DNA of 60,047 bases from a virus: positions 1 to 60,047 of the IMG/VR virus record IMGVR_UViG_3300044823_000503; one strand, 5' to 3'. Made by a program: the position numbers and the translations under genes. Below the pieces are notes generated by a model that saw only the letters and a list, made by a program, of their open reading frames with translations, did not search any database and was not told the DNA's origin. This document shows, one piece after another, positions 55,971 through 60,047 of this stretch; position 1 is the stretch's first letter, and each line of letters begins with the position of its first letter.

Positions 55971-56803
55971 GCGTCGCCCCCGAACCCCTGCCCCGCCGAC
56001 GTCGCAGAGGGGGTGAGGGCCATCTCCGTGCCTGCCGTGGCCCGCCGGGCAGGGCTTCTCGACGCTCCCCCTCCCAGGCCCGGGCCTGGACGCCGACGCA
56101 CCGCTTGCCACGCCGCCAGCGCGGTCAAGGCGGCGAGCACCAGGCCGGCGGCGACCGCTGGCTCGGCGCTGGGCGTTGCGGGCGGCGGCGAAGGCGAAGG
56201 CGAAGGCGCGGGGGCGGGCGGCGGCGAGCAGAGACCCCCGGCGCAGGCCCAACCAGCCGGACATGAGGAGACACACCGGGTGCCCTGGCAGACCGAGCAC
56301 GAGTCGCAGACGGGGCTGCAGGTGGGCGGAGGCGGGGCTGGCGCCGGAGCGGGCGGCGAGGCGCTCGGGTGCTGCCAGCCCACCACGCCGTTGTAGTCGG
56401 TGTGGGTGACCACCTGGCAGCAGAGGTTGCAGCCCCAGTTGTTGGCCAGCGAGACGATCTGGGTGGGAGTGGCCGAGAGACAGAGGTCCACGTGGCCGTG
56501 ACAGCCGACCCCGTGATACCCGCTCTGGAAGACCACCAGGTCCCCCGGCGAGGGGAAGTTGCTCTGCCCGTTGGCTATCCAGGTCCAGCCCGCGTAGCCG
56601 CTCCCCTGCCAGCACACCCCGTCACAGTGATACCCGTTCCCGCCGCAGTTGCCGCAGGAGTTGCAGGGGGTGCCGAGCCCGAGGTTCCTGCACCAGAGGC
56701 AGGCGAGCGCCGTGCACTCGCCGTCCGGGAAGCCGCCGCAGCCACCCCCGACACCCGTCTGCCCCGAATACTGGGCCGCGAATTGGGCAGGCGATAGCAC
56801 CAT
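55967..56803 (-). CDS. CHAP amidase with Cys-rich linker and TM
   Basis: 278 aa from ATG 56803, 7 bp after TAGCAT. CHAP core: GECTALACLWC (Cys nucleophile), SPGDLVVFQSG, GHVDLCLSAT (His) and VGWQHP as in the 26639 endolysin. Many extra Cys. A CSVCQGTRCVSSCPAG module and Pro/Ser linker follow, then a TM (AAGLVLAALTALAAWQAV) and basic tail. Works with 55095 on both bond types. Confidence 0.7.
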   Translation of the reverse strand: MVLSPAQFAAQYSGQTGVGGGCGGFPDGECTALACLWCRNLGLGTPCNSCGNCGGNGYHCDGVCWQGSGYAGWTWIANGQSNFPSPGDLVVFQSGYHGVGCHGHVDLCLSATPTQIVSLANNWGCNLCCQVVTHTDYNGVVGWQHPSASPPAPAPAPPPPTCSPVCDSCSVCQGTRCVSSCPAGWACAGGLCSPPPAPAPSPSPSPPPATPSAEPAVAAGLVLAALTALAAWQAVRRRPGPGLGGGASRSPARRATAGTEMALTPSATSAGQGFGGDA

Positions 56804-56810
56804 GGCCCCG

Positions 56811-56844
56811 ATGCTACGGGCCACCTCGGGGTCGCGGGGAGATC
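56811..56844 (-). promoter_or_regulatory. Late-type promoter: GATCTCCC-20-TAGCAT
   Basis: GATCTCCC (56837-56844), 20-bp spacer, TAGCAT (56811-56816), 7 bp to ATG 56803 on the minus strand. Confidence 0.7.
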
Positions 56845-56862
56845 AGCCCGCGCCCGGCCTCC

Positions 56863-57291
56863 TCAGCGGCCGGCCGTCAGCCGGAAGGACGGCGTGAGGG
56901 CGTCACCCAGCATGGGCCGGCGCACCAGGCCCTCCTGGATGGCGAGCAGCGCCTCGTGGAGGTCGACGGCACTCGGCCACGCGTCGCCCCAGACGGTGCA
57001 CCCGCCCATGGCGGCGTACAACTCCACCAGGCGGGGGGGGGCCAGGGCGTTCGGCCCCTGCGTTTCGGCCAGCAACTCACAGGCCACCAGGAGCCGATCC
57101 GTGGCTTTGAGAAGGGCCCGGCGCTGGCGGCGCTGGATCTCCCCCTCTTCGGCGAAGACCAACTCCACCTGGGCGGGCTCCAGCACCTGCTTGCGCTGCG
57201 CGTGCCAGGAGCACTGACCGCCCGGGCGGAGCGACGGCCGGCCGCAGTGCGACACCCGGCACACGCCCAGCGCCTGAGCCGCCACCGTCAC
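56863..57291 (-). CDS. Hypothetical protein with N-terminal Cys/His site
   Basis: 142 aa. CRVSHCGRPSLRPGGQCSWH may bind zinc; the rest is helical (RALLKATDRLLVACELLAET). ATGA-type overlap with 57288. Unknown. Confidence 0.5.
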   Translation of the reverse strand: MTVAAQALGVCRVSHCGRPSLRPGGQCSWHAQRKQVLEPAQVELVFAEEGEIQRRQRRALLKATDRLLVACELLAETQGPNALAPPRLVELYAAMGGCTVWGDAWPSAVDLHEALLAIQEGLVRRPMLGDALTPSFRLTAGR

Positions 57292-57509
57292 CGGTCGCGT
57301 CCCGCCAGCGCCTGGAGGCGGCCCAGGGCGGAGAGGGCGGCACGAATGTCCCCCGCCGCTGAGAAGACCGCCCCGCCCGTCTGCTCGAGCGCCTCACAGA
57401 ACTCCGCCAGCTCGCCCTCCATCTTGGGGTTGGCATCCAAGAGGATGTCGACCGCCGCCTTCAGGTCACGGCGCGCCGCGGACTCTGGCTTGGGTGCAGG
57501 CCGTCCCAC
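57288..57509 (-). CDS. Small helical protein
   Basis: 73 aa. ARRDLKAAVDILLDANPKME and FSAAGDIRAALSALGRLQAL. Acidic/basic helices, unknown role. Confidence 0.45.
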   Translation of the reverse strand: MGRPAPKPESAARRDLKAAVDILLDANPKMEGELAEFCEALEQTGGAVFSAAGDIRAALSALGRLQALAGRDR

Positions 57510-57556
57510 AGCCCCGCATTGTGCGCCGCCGCTACCCTCCCGTGCACCCTTCGCTC

Positions 57557-57844
57557 TCAGTGGGTGAGCCGCCGCTCCGCCTCCTCCAGGTCCGTCTCGG
57601 TCACCATACCGCTCATCTCAGCCGCCTTCTCGGCCCGCCGTCGGGCCCGCGCGATCATCCTGGAGACCACCGGCTGCTTCACTCGCAGCAGGATGGCGGC
57701 CTCACTCACCCCCAGCCGCTGAGCCCCCACCTCCACGATGAGGATCGGCAGGATCCTGCTCTGCAAATCCCTCGCGGCGGCGAGGTATCGCTGTCGTTCC
57801 TCACCGAAGCGCTCCAGGGTCCGCTTCGGATCCGTTTTAGCCAC
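57557..57844 (-). CDS. HTH protein, paralogue of 57837
   Basis: 95 aa from GTG 57844 (overlap with the upstream stop). LGVSEAAILLRVKQPVVSRM and ARARRRAEKAA form a helix-turn-helix plus basic helix, matching VNPSTASRMISRARRRRE of 57837. Likely DNA-binding regulator of the palindromes upstream. Confidence 0.65.
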   Translation of the reverse strand: MAKTDPKRTLERFGEERQRYLAAARDLQSRILPILIVEVGAQRLGVSEAAILLRVKQPVVSRMIARARRRAEKAAEMSGMVTETDLEEAERRLTH

Positions 57845-58073
57845 CGTGCTGGGCCGTCTCACGCCGCCGACGCGCCCTGGAGATCATCCGCGAAGCGGTG
57901 GACGGGTTCACTCTCAATATCTGCGCCACTTTGGCCGCCGACCAGCGGCCCGCATCAACCTCCTCCATGACGGTGGCCAAGATCTCAGCCTGGAGCCGTT
58001 GGGCGGCCTGAAGTTCAACTCGCCGGGCCGCACCCAGGCGTTTCAACTCCGCCCGAACGTCCTCCTTTTCCAT
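57837..58073 (-). CDS. Small HTH DNA-binding protein
   Basis: 78 aa from ATG 58073. N-terminal helix (VRAELKRLGAARRVELQAAQ), then KVAQILRVNPSTASRMISRA as HTH. The palindrome cluster begins 49 bp upstream, so autoregulation is likely. Confidence 0.65.
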   Translation of the reverse strand: MEKEDVRAELKRLGAARRVELQAAQRLQAEILATVMEEVDAGRWSAAKVAQILRVNPSTASRMISRARRRRETAQHGG

Positions 58074-58121
58074 CGTGGCCGTACCCTACCACGCGCTCCA
58101 TACCCTGTGCATTCGGGGAAT

Positions 58122-58254
58122 ATAGCCAGGCTATGGCGATATAGCCAGGCTATGCATGCCCAGTGCCCAGGCTATATCGTCTCCATAGCCTGGCTATGGT
58201 GAATTCAAACCCTGCTTCCATAGCCTGGCTATGAAGGCTCCATAGCGTGGCTAT
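58122..58254. repeat. Cluster of ATAGCC-N-GGCTAT palindromes
   Basis: 13-bp sites at 58122, 58141, 58185, 58220 (perfect arms) and 58242 (one mismatch), plus a half-site near 58169. D at 58183-58199 extends to CCATAGCC-T-GGCTATGG. Centres are spaced about 19-22 bp apart, apart from a single 35-bp gap, that is about two turns, so proteins would bind on one face. Confidence 0.9.
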
Positions 58255-58502
58255 ATCGCCATCCTGACATGCCCAAACGGAGCGAACATCCTCACACCTT
58301 GGAAATCAAACGCGTCACGGTCGTATTCGGCTTACACCTTGCAACCCTTGGAAGGCATTTAAAGTGCTTACGCGCACCCATGCGGGCAGGGAGAACCGAC
58401 CAATGCTGAGAGCCGCTGCGAAGAGAGCCATTAATAGGCCCGGTCGCTGTTTTGACTGTATGCCGATCTCAGAAGGCAGCCCGTCAGGGGCCAAGGGTTG
58501 CC
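58255..58502. other. Non-coding, lower-GC stretch with short direct repeats
   Basis: No convincing gene. Repeats: ACACCTTGGAA at 58294, ACACCTTGCAA at 58334 and ACCCTTGGAA at 58344; an AT-rich patch (GGCATTTAAAGTGCT) near 58355. Together with the palindromes it could be a replication origin or control region. Confidence 0.4.
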
Positions 58503-59003
58503 CTACCGAACGGGTGGCGGGGGCTCCAGATGGGGGTTTTCGACCAGCTTTGGCAGGAACGCCTGCGGATCGCGCCAAGCGAGACCCCGCCAGTGGGTCC
58601 GATTGGCGTCCTTTCCGGAGCGAAACTGGGCGAAGCCGTATTCGTTCAGGCGCAGACCGAGGAGACGCCGAGAGGGTGGCCGGCTCGGTCTGCCGAGCCC
58701 GTTCACCGACCACCAGGCGCAGAACCGCTCCCAGACCTCGGCGGAACCGAGGTGGGAGGTGGCGTCGACCAGGCACTCCTCCTCGATGAAGCCCGCCTCG
58801 GGGTCCAGCCCCTGCTGCCGCCAGGTGAGCGGGGCGTCGGGATCTGGCTGAGTGTCGGGCGCGGGCGTCGGCGGCTTCCCGTTGCCAGCCCTCACCACCG
58901 CAACCATGGTCCGGAGCACCCCATCCCAGAGCGGCTCGAGGTCGAGCAGCTCATCGACCAGGGCATGAACCTCCGCCCGCTGCGGGGTGGTCGAGGCGGT
59001 CAC
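58503..59003 (-). CDS. D5/primase C-terminal-like winged-helix protein
   Basis: 166 aa. SAEVWERFCAWWSVNGLG, then RRLLGLRLNEYGFAQFRSG and THWRGLAWRD match the C-terminal winged-helix module of D5-type primase-helicases, but without a helicase domain. Overlaps 59000 by GTGA. May act in replication initiation or as a DNA-binding regulator. Confidence 0.55.
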   Translation of the reverse strand: MTASTTPQRAEVHALVDELLDLEPLWDGVLRTMVAVVRAGNGKPPTPAPDTQPDPDAPLTWRQQGLDPEAGFIEEECLVDATSHLGSAEVWERFCAWWSVNGLGRPSRPPSRRLLGLRLNEYGFAQFRSGKDANRTHWRGLAWRDPQAFLPKLVENPHLEPPPPVR

Positions 59004-59989
59004 CGGTATCCGGCCCGCACCCGGTACCGGCCGCCGCTCACCCGCTCCAGCCCACCGCCCTCCACCAGGGTGGAGAGGTGGGTGAAGATCCGGCTGATGT
59101 CGTCCTCCCCCAGTGCCTGGGCCACCTCATGAGCACCGAAGTTGCCCGTGAGGCTGAGGCAGGCGTCCAACACCATGGCGCGGGTGAGGATACCGCCGTT
59201 GCTCATGGTCGTGGCCCGCCGGCGCCCCGCCTCCAGCGCCAGATCGGGGAATCGCTCCGCTAGGTGGCGCGGGTCCCCGCGCAGATCGGAGAGGGCAGTG
59301 GACACGGTGGCGGCCTGGAGGGCGCGATCCCAGGCTTGCCGGCGGAGGTCAGCCGTGATCTTGTCCCCGGCACGAAACGTGACGCGATCAAGGTGGGCAG
59401 CCGCCTTTATACTGGCGCGAACGGGGGTAGCGGTCGGCGAGCGCCCTTCAGGGGCCCCTGTTGAGTGGCCCGACCGAGAAGCAAGGGCGGCGTCCTCGGA
59501 CGCGGGGGCGCCGCCCGGCTCCTGCCGGAGTGTTCCACGGGGAACATGACCGTGGATGGCCCGGAAGCGCCCCCGGGCGAGGTGGTCGATCTCCCCGGCG
59601 TCCGCGAGGGCGTTCAGGTGGACGCGCACCTCGTCCCATGCTCCGACGCTCCTGGCGCGGAGCTGCTCCGCGATGGCCATGGTCGTGAAGGAGAGTGCAT
59701 GCGTGCGGCAGGCGGCCAGGACGCGGCCCCGGCTGACCGAGGTGGGGGGGACGGGGGGCGGCTCCGGATCATCCCGGCCGCCCCCCTCATCGGCGGCCGG
59801 TGGGGTTGTGCCCGCCACCCTAGCCGCCGGCTCTATGGGATCCTCGGCCGGATCGTCGCACAGCCCCGCCTCGCCGACGCGGAGCCCGACAAACACCTCC
59901 ATGGCGCGGAGTGCCTTGTCGGCGGCATCGACCCGGGCGAGCAGGTTCTGCCACCTCGCCCTGGCCTCCACGCACTCGCGCGCATCCAT
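59000..59989 (-). CDS. Two-winged-helix protein (putative replication/regulatory)
   Basis: 329 aa from ATG 59989; an in-frame ATG at 60043 touches the window end. First wHTH near 87-150 (RGRVLAACRTHALSFTTMAI, LADAGEIDHLARGRFRAI), a middle basic domain with FRAGDKITADLRRQAWDRAL, and a C-terminal wHTH (RAMVLDACLSLTGNFGAHEV). Coupled to the D5-like gene. Function inferred from context only. Confidence 0.55.
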   Translation of the reverse strand: MDARECVEARARWQNLLARVDAADKALRAMEVFVGLRVGEAGLCDDPAEDPIEPAARVAGTTPPAADEGGGRDDPEPPPVPPTSVSRGRVLAACRTHALSFTTMAIAEQLRARSVGAWDEVRVHLNALADAGEIDHLARGRFRAIHGHVPRGTLRQEPGGAPASEDAALASRSGHSTGAPEGRSPTATPVRASIKAAAHLDRVTFRAGDKITADLRRQAWDRALQAATVSTALSDLRGDPRHLAERFPDLALEAGRRRATTMSNGGILTRAMVLDACLSLTGNFGAHEVAQALGEDDISRIFTHLSTLVEGGGLERVSGGRYRVRAGYR

Positions 59990-60001
59990 AGGGATGGATG
60001 A

Positions 60002-60043
60002 TTGCACGAAACCATACCACAACCGAGGTGGCAAAACGTGCAA
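60002..60043 (-). promoter_or_regulatory. Promoter region flanked by TTGCACG / CGTGCAA repeats
   Basis: TATGGT (60011-60016, minus strand) is a -10 candidate 21 bp before ATG 59989. TTGCACG at 60002 and its complement at 60037 flank it, as an operator pair would. Confidence 0.4.
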
Positions 60044-60047
60044 ACTA

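Noticed and set aside
58315-58776. 153-aa minus-strand frame
   Set aside because: Overlaps the better-supported 58503-59003 gene and covers the repeat region; low-complexity.
1-60047. tRNA or rRNA genes
   Set aside because: No cloverleaf or rRNA-like stretch recognised in any intergenic region by eye.

Overview
The window is very GC-rich and gene-dense, with many ATGA/GTGA start-stop overlaps. It looks like part of a large virus or prophage of a GC-rich, probably monoderm bacterium (Actinobacteriota or Chloroflexota). Host clues are peptidoglycan hydrolases with GH25-like, CHAP and lysozyme-like folds, TTGACA / TAGRRT-type promoters, TPTPTATP-style linkers and a sortase-like tail (VPSTG). 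Host rank and virus type are inferences. I see no terminase, portal, tape-measure protein or tRNA in the window.

Layout. (1) 0-10 kb, mostly +: a lysin/fibre-like protein, small zinc-ribbon and coiled-coil proteins, then a sugar-modification cassette (two paralogous methyltransferases, a GT32, a GT2 and an intein-interrupted GT-like protein). (2) 10-21 kb, +: small membrane proteins, two adjacent capsid-like proteins (12256-13754), beta-rich fibre and receptor-binding proteins, and an SCP2-domain protein. (3) 21.1-24 kb, mainly -: a Cys-rich membrane protein, an orphan RAMP (Cas7-like) protein and two unusual pentad-repeat arrays in inverted orientation around it. (4) 24-29.4 kb, +: an MmcB-like nuclease, a serine recombinase, a GH25-like + CHAP endolysin and a papain-like protease. 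(5) 29.4-31.3 kb: a lower-GC island with a trypsin-like protease and an IS1595-family transposase. (6) 31.4-38.5 kb: an XRE repressor with a palindromic operator, then a + strand run of small secreted, lipoprotein, membrane and zinc-binding proteins with an ASCH protein, ending in a second foreign island with truncated genes. (7) 38.5-46.3 kb, -: a second structural-looking module with a MoxR-type AAA+ ATPase, several membrane proteins and paralogues of the 12.3 kb and 15.4 kb proteins. (8) 46.3-53.5 kb, -: an NAD-dependent epimerase, two DNA methyltransferases and many small zinc proteins. (9) 53.6-60 kb: a lone + strand surface protein, two Cys-rich membrane-anchored wall hydrolases (-), paralogous small HTH proteins, a palindrome-rich non-coding region and winged-helix/primase-like proteins.

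How it fits together. Eight sites have the form GATCTCMC - 20/21 bp - TANNNT-like -10. Seven of them lie 6-8 bp before a start codon, which implies leaderless transcription. They precede the membrane-protein operons of both structural modules, the AAA+ ATPase and the wall hydrolases. Five membrane proteins, all downstream of these promoters, end in the same C-terminal tail, S-x-[PA]-G-[IL]-L. Together these suggest a co-regulated late set of membrane-associated virion proteins. The palindromic 13-mers and short direct repeats at 58.1-58.35 kb beside replication-type genes are a candidate control region or origin. The arrays (GTC/GAC trinucleotide plus NNNGG/NNNCC pentads, unit lengths 23, 28 and 33) next to the RAMP protein are the least explained feature.
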